A stretch of DNA of 64,000 bases from Caryophanales bacterium UBA5729 (GCA_002419505.1 DIGF01000016.1:1-64000); one strand, 5' to 3'; shown: positions 1 through 8,545, numbered from the stretch's first letter. Notes: generated from the sequence alone by a model not told the origin. Numbers and translations are program-made.

Positions 1-47
1 TAACTAGAATTAGACGTTTTTTCTGGAAATGCTCGAAAAATCAAAAA

Positions 48-77
48 AACAACCTAGTTTTCATCAACTAAGTTGTT
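48..77. terminator. 12-bp inverted repeat, terminator-like on the minus strand
   Basis: Twelve-base arms at 48-59 and 66-77 pair with one mismatch around a six-base loop. The A-rich stretch at 36-47 gives a T tract when read on the minus strand, so this could end a minus-strand transcript or mark the end of an inserted element. It sits just before the remnant of a gp10-like gene. Confidence 0.4.
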
Positions 78-90
78 ATTTGTCAACACT

Positions 91-207
91 ATGCATCGCA
101 GTGGTAAATATGTAGGACCAAGACCATTTATGCGACCAGCTTATGATTTAATAACTCCAAAGATGCTAGAAGATATTAAAAGGATTATCGAAAAAGGTGA
201 TGTTTGA
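91..207 (+). pseudogene. C-terminal remnant of an HK97 gp10-like head-tail protein
   Basis: An open frame of 38 residues follows an in-frame TAG at 55-57. It contains the segment GPRPFMRPAYD, which resembles the C-terminal end of HK97 gp10-type proteins that act in head-tail joining. Full family members are usually over 100 residues, so only the end is present here. There is no convincing ribosome binding site before the ATG at 91. The stop overlaps the start of the next tail gene, which is the normal gene order in siphovirus tail modules. Either the upstream part was lost or displaced by an insertion, or a frameshift lies before the window. The family assignment rests on a short segment and is tentative. 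Confidence 0.45.
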
Positions 208-542
208 TGCAGGAAAAATTAGAAGTTTTATTTGATACTTTGAATTCTGTGTTACCTGGGAAGGTATCTTATGGAACTAGAGATGGATTAGAATCTGACC
301 CAAACTATATCATCTACCAAGAAATAAGTAATCGAGCGATTGTTTATGCTGATGATCGATCGGTTGCGAAGGTTGCAACCTTTCAAGTGAGTTTAATTAC
401 TGAAAAAAAGAATTTAGGTTTAGAGGAACAATTAGAAGCATCCCTATATTTTATGGGATATGAATTTGAATTATTATCTGAATTCGTCAATCAAGATGGT
501 TCAGTCAACAGAGTATACGAAATCAAACAGGAGGTTTTTTAA
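207..542 (+). CDS. tail completion / head-tail connector-like protein
   Basis: A protein of 111 residues whose place between the gp10-like remnant and the major tail protein fits the tail completion protein (SPP1 gp17-like or DUF3168-like) of siphoviruses. These bind the end of the assembled tail tube and join it to the head. The ATG at 207 overlaps the preceding TGA; a TTG at 204 is also possible but would add only one residue. An AAAGGTGA motif lies just upstream. The protein is acidic, with alternating short strands and helices and no signal peptide. No signature motif is visible, so the assignment depends on size and gene order. Confidence 0.6.
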   Translation: MQEKLEVLFDTLNSVLPGKVSYGTRDGLESDPNYIIYQEISNRAIVYADDRSVAKVATFQVSLITEKKNLGLEEQLEASLYFMGYEFELLSEFVNQDGSVNRVYEIKQEVF

Positions 543-1109
543 ATGAGCAACAAAGTTACATTTGGGTTAACAAACGTACACTATGCGCTCGCTACTCAAG
601 CAGAAGATGGTAGTTGGACGTTTGCAACACCTAAACGTTTAGAGGGGGCACAAGAGATTACTACTGAAGCTATCGGTGGTAGTACACAAGTGTATGCAGA
701 TGATAAGGTCATCGCAACCTTAGTATCCAATTCAGGGACAACAGTCACACTGAAATTTACTGAAATTGATGATGTATTTAAAAAAGATATATTTGGTGTA
801 TTAGAAGATACCAATGGAAATTTAGTAGAGGTAGTGAATGGTGAAACAAAAACATTTGCTTTAGGATATGAAATTCAAGGTGATATCAAAGCTAGACGCA
901 TTTGGTATTTTTTATGTACAGCTACGCCATCAGGTGATGCAAGTAAATCTAAAGCAGATTCCATTGAGGCAAACTCAATCACACTAAACATTACAGCTAG
1001 ACCAATTGAATCCGGAAATAATCTGATTTTAAGAGTTATTGCAGGCGTAGGGGATACAAACTATCCAGCTTTTCTTACTACTACACCTAGATTACCAACA
1101 TTCATTTAA
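543..1109 (+). CDS. phage major tail protein (phi13-like)
   Basis: A 188-residue protein resembling the phi13-type major tail tube proteins, which stack as hexamer rings to form the tail tube of siphoviruses. The N-terminus begins with a VTFGLTNVHYALAT segment followed by beta-rich sequence and the tract ITTEAIGGSTQVYADDK, typical of this family. The length is normal for the family. The gene starts immediately after the preceding stop, with a strong GGAGG motif before the ATG. Its place before the tail assembly chaperone and tape measure genes supports the role. It should be the most abundant tail product if the prophage is ever induced. Confidence 0.8.
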   Translation: MSNKVTFGLTNVHYALATQAEDGSWTFATPKRLEGAQEITTEAIGGSTQVYADDKVIATLVSNSGTTVTLKFTEIDDVFKKDIFGVLEDTNGNLVEVVNGETKTFALGYEIQGDIKARRIWYFLCTATPSGDASKSKADSIEANSITLNITARPIESGNNLILRVIAGVGDTNYPAFLTTTPRLPTFI

Positions 1110-1118
1110 GGAGAGAAC

Positions 1119-1472
1119 ATGGAAAGAACACTTAAACTAGGCGATAAAGATTATCGCCTTCATTCGTCGCTATTTACGATTATTGATTATCGCAATGTAT
1201 TTTCAACAGAATTATTCAGTGACATAAAGAAATTAGAAAAATCAGATATAAAACATGAAGATGATCTATCTACAGTGATTGATACCATCTTTCGAATCAT
1301 TTATGTATTAAACAGACCTTTCAGTAAACAATCTTACAATGACTTTTTAATGTCATTGGATTTTTCTTTATTAAGCAATCAAGATGAATTAGAAAATCTG
1401 ACGAATGCGATAGGTGAAATGCTAGGGACATTTCAGAAAAGACCCACACCCAAGCCACCGACAAAAAAATGA
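1119..1472 (+). CDS. tail assembly chaperone (gpG-like)
   Basis: A 117-residue protein between the major tail protein and the tape measure gene, the standard position of the gpG tail assembly chaperone that coats the tape measure during tube assembly. It starts with MERTLKLGDKDYRL, resembling short chaperones of Firmicutes phages, and is mostly helical and charged. A GGAGAG motif precedes the ATG. The 3' end carries a run of seven A bases immediately before the TGA. A second frame is open from this point to 1656, so ribosomes that change frame would make a longer gpGT-like product. Confidence 0.65.
   Translation: MERTLKLGDKDYRLHSSLFTIIDYRNVFSTELFSDIKKLEKSDIKHEDDLSTVIDTIFRIIYVLNRPFSKQSYNDFLMSLDFSLLSNQDELENLTNAIGEMLGTFQKRPTPKPPTKK
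1463..1469 (+). other. A7 slippery run for tail chaperone frameshifting
   Basis: The zero frame reads ACA AAA AAA TGA. The downstream open frame is reached by moving two bases back (next codon AAT at 1468) or one base forward (next codon GAT at 1471). A one-base backward shift would meet a TAA almost at once. The A run followed by a stop is consistent with programmed slippage of lysyl-tRNA. Confidence 0.55.
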
Positions 1473-1656
1473 TGATGTAAACATCACAGCAAACATTATA
1501 TTCAATCTAGCTCATTTAGGTATTTCTATTGAAGATTCAAAGAATTTTGATTTAGAAACATACTTTGATATCGCAGAGCTTGAAATGAATATTAATAATG
1601 GGAAACAATTAAACAAAAGGGCAACTCAAAGTGATATTGATAGGTTTCTATTGTAG
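1468..1656 (+). CDS. frameshifted T-like extension of the tail chaperone
   Basis: This frame stays open for 62 codons up to a TAG at 1654-1656 and reads as a helical, acidic segment (DVNITANIIFNLAHLGISIE and onward). It has no start codon with a ribosome binding site near its beginning. This is the expected layout of the T domain of gpGT, which in lambda-like phages is added to a fraction of gpG by frameshifting and is required to recruit tail tube protein. The shift needed here is -2 or +1, not the more common -1. The domain itself is too variable to recognise by motif. Confidence 0.55.
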   Translation, partial: NDDVNITANIIFNLAHLGISIEDSKNFDLETYFDIAELEMNINNGKQLNKRATQSDIDRFLL

Positions 1657-1695
1657 ATATTTAATACAAATGTTAAAATATAAACACTTCTGCTG

Positions 1696-1710
1696 GCCAC
1701 TTTAAGTGGC
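1696..1710 (+). promoter_or_regulatory. perfect 6-bp hairpin before a tiny ORF
   Basis: GCCACT and AGTGGC pair perfectly around a TTA loop. The hairpin lies just upstream of the GGAGG ribosome binding site at 1711 of the 21-residue ORF and could influence its translation. Confidence 0.35.
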
Positions 1711-1725
1711 GGAGGTGGTATAAAG

Positions 1726-1791
1726 ATGAAGAAATTTAAAAATTTCATTTATGCTCTAGGAAGTTTCTGTAGTATAATCTCATTAATTTGA
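1726..1791 (+). CDS. 21-residue hydrophobic peptide of unknown role
   Basis: The reading frame encodes a basic N-terminus (MKKFKNF) followed by a hydrophobic stretch (IYALGSFCSIISLI), enough for a single short membrane segment. A strong GGCGGAGGTGG ribosome binding site precedes the ATG with good spacing, a hairpin lies before it and a factor-independent terminator at 1826-1848 closes the unit. It occupies a gap between the tail chaperone and the tape measure genes, where no conserved tail gene is expected. The layout resembles small membrane-active peptides such as holin-like or type I toxins, but nothing identifies a family. It could also be a chance ORF in a regulatory RNA. Confidence 0.4.
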   Translation: MKKFKNFIYALGSFCSIISLI

Positions 1792-1825
1792 GAAATCGCA
1801 AGAATCTTCTTGTAGAAGTCCTAAG

Positions 1826-1848
1826 GCACATGTATTCATGTGCTTTTT
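1826..1848 (+). terminator. rho-independent terminator before the tape measure gene
   Basis: GCACATG and CATGTGC pair around TATT, followed by five T bases. It would end transcripts that come from the tail chaperone or the small ORF. Expression of the tape measure gene would then need read-through or a promoter downstream. Confidence 0.7.
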
Positions 1849-1893
1849 GTATTTTATAAAGTTGGTTGTACTAATAGATGGAGGTGATTATTA

Positions 1894-3903
1894 ATGGCAG
1901 AAACAGTTAAAGGATTAAATATAAAGTTAACCCTTGACGGTAAAGATCTAGAAAATGATCTCAATGGTATAAAGAAAGATTTAAAAGAACAAAACAAGGA
2001 CCTTAAAGCCATTAATACCAATCTTCGTTATGATTCATCTAATCTAGACTTATGGAAATCAAAACAAGGCAAACTTAATGACGTCTTAACTCAAACAAAG
2101 AAGAAACTAGAAACACAGAATCAAGAACTTGATAAAGCCAAAAAGGCTGTGCAACTTGGTGATATGAGCCAAGAAGAGTTTAATAAGTTAAAGCGCAATG
2201 TTCAATATACAGAAGCAGAGTTATCAAAGCTAAACAATGAACTAAGTAAAACCAATGATAAAATTAGAGAATTAAGCAATGCTAAATTCGATAAAATTGG
2301 TAAACTTGGGTCAACGCTCACAAAATCTTTAACGGTTCCTATTTTAGGAGCCGTTTCTGCTTTATCAGCCTTTTCAGTAAAGGCGGCATATACTGCTGAT
2401 TCCATTGGAGATACCGCACAAAAGATAGGTTTAACTGCTGAAGCATTTCAGGAATGGAATCACGTTGCTACGATCATGGGATCATCAACTGAAAGTCTGA
2501 ATAAGGCATTCATTAAAGTTAATGGTATCTTAGGTGATATTGCAACTGGTAATGCAGATAAAGTAGCTGATAGTTTAGCACTGATTGGACTATCTGTCGA
2601 CGATCTAAAGGGTAAGAATGCTGATGAGGCCTTTGAAATCATTAGTGAAGCACTAAGTAAAGTCGAAGATGAAGCACTAAGAGTAGGTGTGGCTAATAAG
2701 TTTTTTGGTGAGAAAATTGGAACAGAACTTATCCCTATTTTATCAAGTGAAATAAGCACGATTAGAGATTTAAGACAAGAAGCAAGAAATCTAGGGATTG
2801 TTACCAATGAGCAGGCTGCACAAGCAGGTGAGTTTACCGATGCACTCGATAGAACAAAACAAGCTTTATCTAGTTTAGGTGTAGATATTGCATCAACGAT
2901 GATGCCAGTCTTACAATCGTTAATCATTAAGGTAAGAGACGAAATGATTCCTGTTGTCAAAGACTGGGTTTTTAGATGGAACAATTTAGATTCAGATACT
3001 AAGAAGATGATAGCAACCCTTATCGGTCTAGTTGCTGCTATAGGCCCTGTTCTGGTGATTGTTGGTAAAGTTGGACCACTACTCAATATTGTGGCCATGA
3101 CGCTTAAAGGTGTCGGTTCTGCGGGGCTTTTTGCTGGAGCGGGTATAAACTTTGCCACGCTTGGTATAGGCGCGCTAATCGCGATTTTAGCGATGGCATT
3201 ATTTCAAAGTGAGGAATTTAGAGCACTACTTGGTAGACTCATGGAAACCTTCATGCAGCTCTTACCACCCATCCTTGCAATTGTAGATAGTTTAATGACA
3301 GCGTTACAGCCCATATTAGATGTAATTATCAATTTAGTTGTTATGCTGATTGATTTACTTGTTCCAATCTTAGACATCATACTGATGCCATTGATAATGC
3401 AAGTAGAGATGTTTGCTGGAATACTAGAAGCTTTAGCACCACTTATTACAGTTGTTGGTGAAGTACTAAATGCTATATTAGTTCCAGCGATTAAAGTATT
3501 GATGTTTGTCCTTGAACCAGTACTAAATATAGTTCAAAAAATTGTGGAGTTTATCCAAAAGATATTTGAGTGGATTGGTGAGCTACCTAAAAAGATAGGT
3601 GACTTTGGAGGCAAGATAAAAGATACATTTTCAAGTGTAACTGAAGGTATATCAAACATTGCTAATAAAGTAACCGATGGTATTGGTGATTTCGCATCGA
3701 ATGCTGCCAGTAAAGTTAGTGGATTCTTTGGAGGTGTTGGAGATTTCTTTTCCAACACATTCAATTTGAAAGGATCTAGCGCAGTAAATAATGCAAACTC
3801 TAACTCATCAACAAGTAACACCAACAACATCACAATCAATACAACATCACCTACTTTTGATATTGATTCCATCAATAAGGCATTAGGAGGTAGTGTAATT
3901 TGA
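1894..3903 (+). CDS. phage tail tape measure protein
   Basis: A 669-residue protein that sets tail length and is carried inside the tube. The first 130 residues form a charged coiled coil with many K, E, L and N residues. A central region around residues 370-545 contains several long hydrophobic stretches, including one rich in alanine, glycine and isoleucine, typical of membrane-interacting tape measure cores. The C-terminus has glycine-rich segments and a low-complexity N/S/T tract before a final short domain. A GGAGGTGATT motif precedes the ATG. The length predicts a fairly short tail. The TGA stop overlaps the start of the next gene. Confidence 0.85.
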   Translation: MAETVKGLNIKLTLDGKDLENDLNGIKKDLKEQNKDLKAINTNLRYDSSNLDLWKSKQGKLNDVLTQTKKKLETQNQELDKAKKAVQLGDMSQEEFNKLKRNVQYTEAELSKLNNELSKTNDKIRELSNAKFDKIGKLGSTLTKSLTVPILGAVSALSAFSVKAAYTADSIGDTAQKIGLTAEAFQEWNHVATIMGSSTESLNKAFIKVNGILGDIATGNADKVADSLALIGLSVDDLKGKNADEAFEIISEALSKVEDEALRVGVANKFFGEKIGTELIPILSSEISTIRDLRQEARNLGIVTNEQAAQAGEFTDALDRTKQALSSLGVDIASTMMPVLQSLIIKVRDEMIPVVKDWVFRWNNLDSDTKKMIATLIGLVAAIGPVLVIVGKVGPLLNIVAMTLKGVGSAGLFAGAGINFATLGIGALIAILAMALFQSEEFRALLGRLMETFMQLLPPILAIVDSLMTALQPILDVIINLVVMLIDLLVPILDIILMPLIMQVEMFAGILEALAPLITVVGEVLNAILVPAIKVLMFVLEPVLNIVQKIVEFIQKIFEWIGELPKKIGDFGGKIKDTFSSVTEGISNIANKVTDGIGDFASNAASKVSGFFGGVGDFFSNTFNLKGSSAVNNANSNSSTSNTNNITINTTSPTFDIDSINKALGGSVI

Positions 3904-4730
3904 TTAGGCAATTTTATTTAGAGAATGAATTCGGTGATATCTATTACTTTAATCATAAAAACCAGACCATTATCTCTCAAGTGAGTGGTCTTGGTTTTTC
4001 TTTAGATATGAAGTATTTGGAATATAGTCGTTTTTATTCTCGTTCAGAATATAACATCCCCTTGTCCGAAATAAATGAAACATTAATCTTTTTAAAAGGT
4101 TATCAGGGATATAAAGACTTTGTTGATTTCATTAGCATGAGCAATAAAGCGTATAGATTACATTATCAAAATAATGCATTTAAAGCATACTGTTATGTTG
4201 ATATAGCGAGTTTATCAAAAGCAGAACTAGTGGCTAGTACCATTCAAAGCAATATCATATTTAAGAAACTATCACTTTGGTTAAAAGAAAAGACTTATGA
4301 AATCATCGCCAACGGTTCATCAGGTGGTAAAGTCTATCCATATGTTTATCCGTATTATTATTCAAGTTCTTATCAAGGAAAACTCTTAATTAAAAACGAA
4401 GGACTCAATGAAGCTCCACTTGTGATTGAAATGATTGGTGATGTGATTGATCCTGAAGTTTTAATTAAGAAAAATGGAGAAGTCTTATCAACATTACGTT
4501 TATATTTAACTGCAGAAAATATAACCATTACCGTAAACTCAATTCCTTCTAAACAAGAAATGGTCATGGATCAATCAGGATTGATTACAGATATTTATGC
4601 ACTTCAAGACTTTGAAGCAGATAACTTTTTGTTCTTAGATCATGGAAATTATGAAATTGAGTTCAAACCAGGTGTGGCTACTGAGACAATATGTAGAGTC
4701 ACTATTCTTGAAGGTTATTTAGGCATATAG
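3900..4730 (+). CDS. distal tail protein (Dit-like)
   Basis: A 276-residue protein directly after the tape measure gene, the usual place of the distal tail protein that forms the hub ring at the tail tip. The gene starts at a TTG that overlaps the preceding TGA stop. The N-terminal half has the pattern of Firmicutes Dit proteins (short strands, then an LDMKYLEYSRFYSRSEYNIP segment, then a helix). The C-terminal half is strand-rich, consistent with the second, galectin-like Dit domain. No signal peptide is present. Assignment is by position and sequence character. Confidence 0.65.
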   Translation: MIRQFYLENEFGDIYYFNHKNQTIISQVSGLGFSLDMKYLEYSRFYSRSEYNIPLSEINETLIFLKGYQGYKDFVDFISMSNKAYRLHYQNNAFKAYCYVDIASLSKAELVASTIQSNIIFKKLSLWLKEKTYEIIANGSSGGKVYPYVYPYYYSSSYQGKLLIKNEGLNEAPLVIEMIGDVIDPEVLIKKNGEVLSTLRLYLTAENITITVNSIPSKQEMVMDQSGLITDIYALQDFEADNFLFLDHGNYEIEFKPGVATETICRVTILEGYLGI

Positions 4731-4733
4731 GTT

Positions 4734-5852
4734 ATGAAACTATTATTTCTTGACCGAAGTACACTGCAGTATAAAGATAACGCATATATCAGTAATCAGT
4801 TTGAACTTGTTTTAGATATGGTTTTAATCAAGCGTTCTACATTTAAAGTCAATAAAGCAAATATAAACTGTACTATAGGCGATATAGTGGTACTAAAAAA
4901 CCATGTCTTTTCATATATAGGCATACTAGAAAGCATAGAACTTAATGATGATCATTCGACAAATATTAAATCTCTCGATTTTAGGGAGATTTTTAATTTG
5001 GAAATACCAGCGACAAGCTTTAGTGGTGATTTAGCTCAGTATCTTTATCAGATGATTACAAATCATTTTAAGAACAACACTGACCAAAAACAAAATCTTT
5101 CTTATTTAACGATAAGTAAAGAAACAACTGTATCTGGAAGTCTTAACTTTGAAATGGACAATATCATCAGTATGTCAAAGGTATTTGAACTTGTTTCAAA
5201 AGGATATGGCATTAGCTTTATTACCGATGTTACGTATCTTAGGGGACGAATTACTGGTATCAATTTTAGAATTGTGAGTGTCAACCAAGGCATGATGATA
5301 AAAAGTGATTTTTCATCGATTCTAAATATTGAAACCAATGATTCAACGAGCCAACTCATTAACAAAGTAGTCTTTTATCCAAGAAGTGATAATCAAATTT
5401 ATCAAAGTATTAAAACATATTATTTGCTTACCACTGGAGATATCACCGAAGAAAGTTCATCAGAATCAAGATATACAAGTGTGATGGCTAAAAGTTATAT
5501 CTATATCGATAACGACTTTGAGACATTAGAGACAAAAGCAAGAAGTGAAATGTTATCGTCCAAACTGGATCACAATATTACCTTTATGATCGACATGAAA
5601 AACAAAGTGTTTATCCCCTTTACCAATATCTATCTAGGTGATTATGTATCATTTATTCATAAAGGTAAAACCTATGAATCGGTGATCACAGGTATCACAT
5701 TCAAGGATTCATTAAATTATGCACTGATTACATTAGGAGAGTACCGCGTGAAACTAACAGAAAAAATTCAACTACTCAGTAAAAACACAGGTAGTAGTTC
5801 AACAAATCGTATCACAATTACCAATACAGACATCGATGGAGGTGAGTTCTGA
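4734..5852 (+). CDS. baseplate hub / tail-associated protein (Tal-like N-terminal domain)
   Basis: A 372-residue protein between Dit and the fibre genes. In siphoviruses of Firmicutes this position holds the Tal or gp27-like hub protein, which caps the tail and may carry peptidoglycan-degrading domains. The protein here is short and contains no recognisable lysozyme or endopeptidase motif, so it is best read as the structural hub domain only. That fits a host without a rigid cell wall, although this link is an inference. The stop TGA overlaps the next ATG. Similarity cannot be confirmed without a structure-based search. Confidence 0.55.
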   Translation: MKLLFLDRSTLQYKDNAYISNQFELVLDMVLIKRSTFKVNKANINCTIGDIVVLKNHVFSYIGILESIELNDDHSTNIKSLDFREIFNLEIPATSFSGDLAQYLYQMITNHFKNNTDQKQNLSYLTISKETTVSGSLNFEMDNIISMSKVFELVSKGYGISFITDVTYLRGRITGINFRIVSVNQGMMIKSDFSSILNIETNDSTSQLINKVVFYPRSDNQIYQSIKTYYLLTTGDITEESSSESRYTSVMAKSYIYIDNDFETLETKARSEMLSSKLDHNITFMIDMKNKVFIPFTNIYLGDYVSFIHKGKTYESVITGITFKDSLNYALITLGEYRVKLTEKIQLLSKNTGSSSTNRITITNTDIDGGEF

Positions 5853-6625
5853 TGGGACTACAAAAAATCACATTTGAAGGTGGAAATGTCACATCAAAAG
5901 TTGATTCAGACTTGTATCATTTCCTTTTTTCAAGTGATGTAGGGATTTTAAAAGGATTAAAAAGTGAGGTTGGTTATACCTTAGCCAACAACACAATTAC
6001 ATTGAGTGATGGTTATGTTTCAGTCTATGGACGCATCATTTATATTGAAAATCAAACAACCATTGGTGTTACACCAGATTCCAGTAAGTTTGGATATGTA
6101 ATATTAGGTATCAATACTACAGATAACACAGTGAGTCTATATGTGAAAGAACAAACGGGTAGTTATCCTTCGTTGACAGTGAATAATCTACTCACAACAG
6201 ATGGTCTTTATGAACTTGTTTTATGTGCATACACAAAAACAACAACTTCAGTTACATTGACAAACTATTCAAGAAAACTAATCAGCAATGATAAAGCTAG
6301 AGTTGATAACCTGGATAATCAAATATTTAATCATTATTTGCCGGTTAGAAAATCTTTAACACTCGTTAATTCAGGCACTTACAGGTTTTCAGGAACCAAT
6401 TCTGAAGAGTTACGAGAATCTGTTTTATATGTTGTTATCAACGGTACGACCGTTGTAACATTCCCTGGAGAGTTATTATTTATAGTTGTTGGTTCAAATA
6501 CAGCTGTTTCATATAGATATGCATCCAGCGATTATTCGCTGGGTATTTCTTATGAAAACGGTGTTGTAACATTAACGACTACAAACTCAACACATAAGAT
6601 AACAAGTTTATTCATGAAAAAATAG
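5852..6625 (+). CDS. baseplate or tail fibre protein
   Basis: A 257-residue strand-rich protein with the features of upper baseplate or fibre subunits. It has an N-terminal segment that contains GGNVTSKVDSDLYHFLF and then a region predicted to form a beta sandwich (ITLSDGYVSVYGRIIYIEN). A helical linker near residues 145-160 separates it from a second strand-rich domain. It is translationally coupled to the hub gene by an ATGA-type overlap. It probably attaches receptor-binding fibres to the tail tip. No enzymatic motif is visible. Confidence 0.5.
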   Translation: MGLQKITFEGGNVTSKVDSDLYHFLFSSDVGILKGLKSEVGYTLANNTITLSDGYVSVYGRIIYIENQTTIGVTPDSSKFGYVILGINTTDNTVSLYVKEQTGSYPSLTVNNLLTTDGLYELVLCAYTKTTTSVTLTNYSRKLISNDKARVDNLDNQIFNHYLPVRKSLTLVNSGTYRFSGTNSEELRESVLYVVINGTTVVTFPGELLFIVVGSNTAVSYRYASSDYSLGISYENGVVTLTTTNSTHKITSLFMKK

Positions 6626-6636
6626 GAGGAAATTAA

Positions 6637-7488
6637 ATGGCAACAATTCAAATTAAAAGAAGAACTACAGCTGGAACAGGACCACTTGTTGGAACAACAG
6701 GTACTGTAAAAGCAGGTGAACCACAAGTTGATTTTAGTGGTGAGCATTTATATATTGCAAAAGCAGATAAAACAGCAAATACTTCTGTGCCTCTTGTAGA
6801 ATCGGATTATTTAAAAATACCTGGCGTTGCTAAAGTAAACACTCAGATTGATACAAAGATTACAGCACTCAATCTAGGAACTGCTTCAACGAAAAACACA
6901 GGCACAGGCAATGGAAACATTCCTATATTAGATTCAAACGGGAAATTAGCGGATAGTGTCGTGCCTAAGATTGCGATGACGAATACTTTTGTCGTTGCTA
7001 GTCAAACAGCGATGCTTGCGTTAACCAGCGCTCAAGAAGGTGACGTTGCTGTTAGAACCGATTTAAGTAAATCTTTTATCCTAAAGGCATCCCCTTACTC
7101 AACGCTTGCAAACTGGCAAGAACTCTTAACACCAACAGACGCAGTCACAAGTGTCAATGGATCAACTGGAGCAGTATCCATTACACTTGCTGGACTTGGT
7201 GGTGTAGCTGCATCGACTTATAATACCCATGTCGCAAGCAATCTCCATTTAACAGAAGATCAAAGAACTGTTTTAAGTAATGTCAAAAATGTCTATATTA
7301 GTGATGCTGATGGCATTGCAGTTGCTCCATCAGCAACTGATTATACCAATTCAGTCATCATAGATGGTTTAGTATACGTTGCTGTAGTTGATTCTAATTA
7401 CTCACCTACTAGGGTTTCTTATAAATTAGGGATTGATAAAACAAAAGTTCTCATGCCATCTTCAATTATTGATGGTGGGACTTATTAA
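6637..7488 (+). CDS. phage tail fibre protein
   Basis: A 283-residue protein that starts with IQIKRRTTAGTG, resembling the small N-terminal attachment domain of phage fibres and hyaluronate lyases. A central collagen-like or shaft region includes NTGTGNGNIPILDSNGKLAD and a conserved fibre segment with LTSAQEGDVAVRTD, followed by VTSVNGSTGAVSITLAGLGG, which is typical of trimeric fibre shafts. A GGAGG motif lies before the ATG. It is likely to form a trimer at the tail tip and to take part in host binding. Its stop codon overlaps the next gene's start. Confidence 0.7.
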   Translation: MATIQIKRRTTAGTGPLVGTTGTVKAGEPQVDFSGEHLYIAKADKTANTSVPLVESDYLKIPGVAKVNTQIDTKITALNLGTASTKNTGTGNGNIPILDSNGKLADSVVPKIAMTNTFVVASQTAMLALTSAQEGDVAVRTDLSKSFILKASPYSTLANWQELLTPTDAVTSVNGSTGAVSITLAGLGGVAASTYNTHVASNLHLTEDQRTVLSNVKNVYISDADGIAVAPSATDYTNSVIIDGLVYVAVVDSNYSPTRVSYKLGIDKTKVLMPSSIIDGGTY

Positions 7489-8168
7489 TGGCCATTATCA
7501 GAGTTAAAAGGGGTACTGCCAAACCGACAACTGCACAATTAAATTATTTAGGTGAACTTGCATTTGATTATAATGACAATACTTTATATGCAAGAACACC
7601 TTCATCAGTTGTCAAAATAGGCGGTGAGATGGAACTCGTTTATAGTTATGAAGGTTACGCTTATATCCATACACTGAATTATCCATTTGATCCTAATTAC
7701 GTTTATAAAGTACATATTATATCTTCAACATATGGCACAACAGCTGATTTGTCTGATACCTATTTCTATTATAGAACTGCTGCATCATCCACATTAATAG
7801 GTAGTTATCTTAACTATCATGCAAGTACTGAAAGTAATGTCTATCAGACTAGAAGTGCAAAAAGCTCAACCATTCAATACATTGAAGATAGTTATGAATC
7901 AGGACCAACCATAACAAGTGGAATTTCAAAAGTTATTTCATTTGAGTTATCATCTATGTTTCGATCATCTCTTAGTGATTTTGTGCAGTGGAATGCATAT
8001 GGAAAAAGCGTAACAACTCTATCTGGTCAAGGCGATACAACGATTAAATCCTGTGATTTTGTGCATTCAGTAAATGGTGTCCTAGGTCAAATCTATATTA
8101 ATACAGGATTGAATCTTGGTTCACCTGATATCTTATCAATTACCATTTACAGGATAAAAAGAAAGTGA
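7488..8168 (+). CDS. tail fibre / receptor-binding protein with Mtd-type N-terminal domain
   Basis: A 226-residue protein with an N-terminal segment IIRVKRGTAKPTTAQLNYLG followed by ELAFD and DNTLYAR. This matches the pattern of the small attachment domain seen in phage hyaluronidases and in the major tropism determinant. The rest is strand-rich with many S, T and Y residues and may be the receptor-binding head. It starts within the stop codon of the preceding fibre gene. Together the two fibre genes suggest alternative or stacked fibres. No reverse transcriptase or template repeat of a diversity-generating system is present. Confidence 0.6.
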   Translation: MAIIRVKRGTAKPTTAQLNYLGELAFDYNDNTLYARTPSSVVKIGGEMELVYSYEGYAYIHTLNYPFDPNYVYKVHIISSTYGTTADLSDTYFYYRTAASSTLIGSYLNYHASTESNVYQTRSAKSSTIQYIEDSYESGPTITSGISKVISFELSSMFRSSLSDFVQWNAYGKSVTTLSGQGDTTIKSCDFVHSVNGVLGQIYINTGLNLGSPDILSITIYRIKRK

Positions 8169-8175
8169 GGACTAT

Positions 8176-8508
8176 ATGGCAATTATTAAAGCACTAGACA
8201 CAAAGTTTGGTGTTCAAGCTTCATACCATAGAATTACTGCATTTAGCATCAATTATTCAGCGAAGAAAATTGTAATATGTGTATCAAGCTATTTATCCAA
8301 AGAAGCAAGACAAAATCAAAACGATCCAATTGAAGAAATTGATATAGAAGTTCCTCAAATTGATTATCATACGTTTTTAGATACGAATCCAATTGAGCAT
8401 AGCTATCTATGGCTAAAACAAAATGTGATTGGATTTGATGATTCAAAGGATGATCACATCCAGCTATACGGTAGGACTGTCTGTTTTATGTATGCTGGTA
8501 TGAAATGA
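8176..8508 (+). CDS. unknown protein at the end of the tail module
   Basis: A 110-residue protein with no recognisable family. It begins MAIIKALDTKFGVQASYHRI and has alternating strands and helices. It follows the fibre genes by seven bases and is closed by a terminator at 8546-8572, so it ends the tail operon. The last 12 codons overlap, on the opposite strand, a dispersed repeat whose core is GACAGTCC and which recurs near 11.4, 46.4-47.0 and 50.9 kb. The 3' end of the gene and its terminator are duplicated in decayed form at 11428-11630. It may be a fibre chaperone or a minor tail component, but this is a guess. Confidence 0.5.
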   Translation: MAIIKALDTKFGVQASYHRITAFSINYSAKKIVICVSSYLSKEARQNQNDPIEEIDIEVPQIDYHTFLDTNPIEHSYLWLKQNVIGFDDSKDDHIQLYGRTVCFMYAGMK

Positions 8509-8545
8509 ATGTCATTGAATACACGAAAACTTATTAAAATTGATG

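Noticed and set aside
2460..3158. Long minus-strand frame inside the tape measure gene
   Set aside because: It is an antisense frame of a strong coding region, without its own start signal.
6637..8508. Diversity-generating retroelement acting on the fibre genes
   Set aside because: The Mtd-like N-terminal domain suggested it, but there is no reverse transcriptase gene or template repeat nearby.
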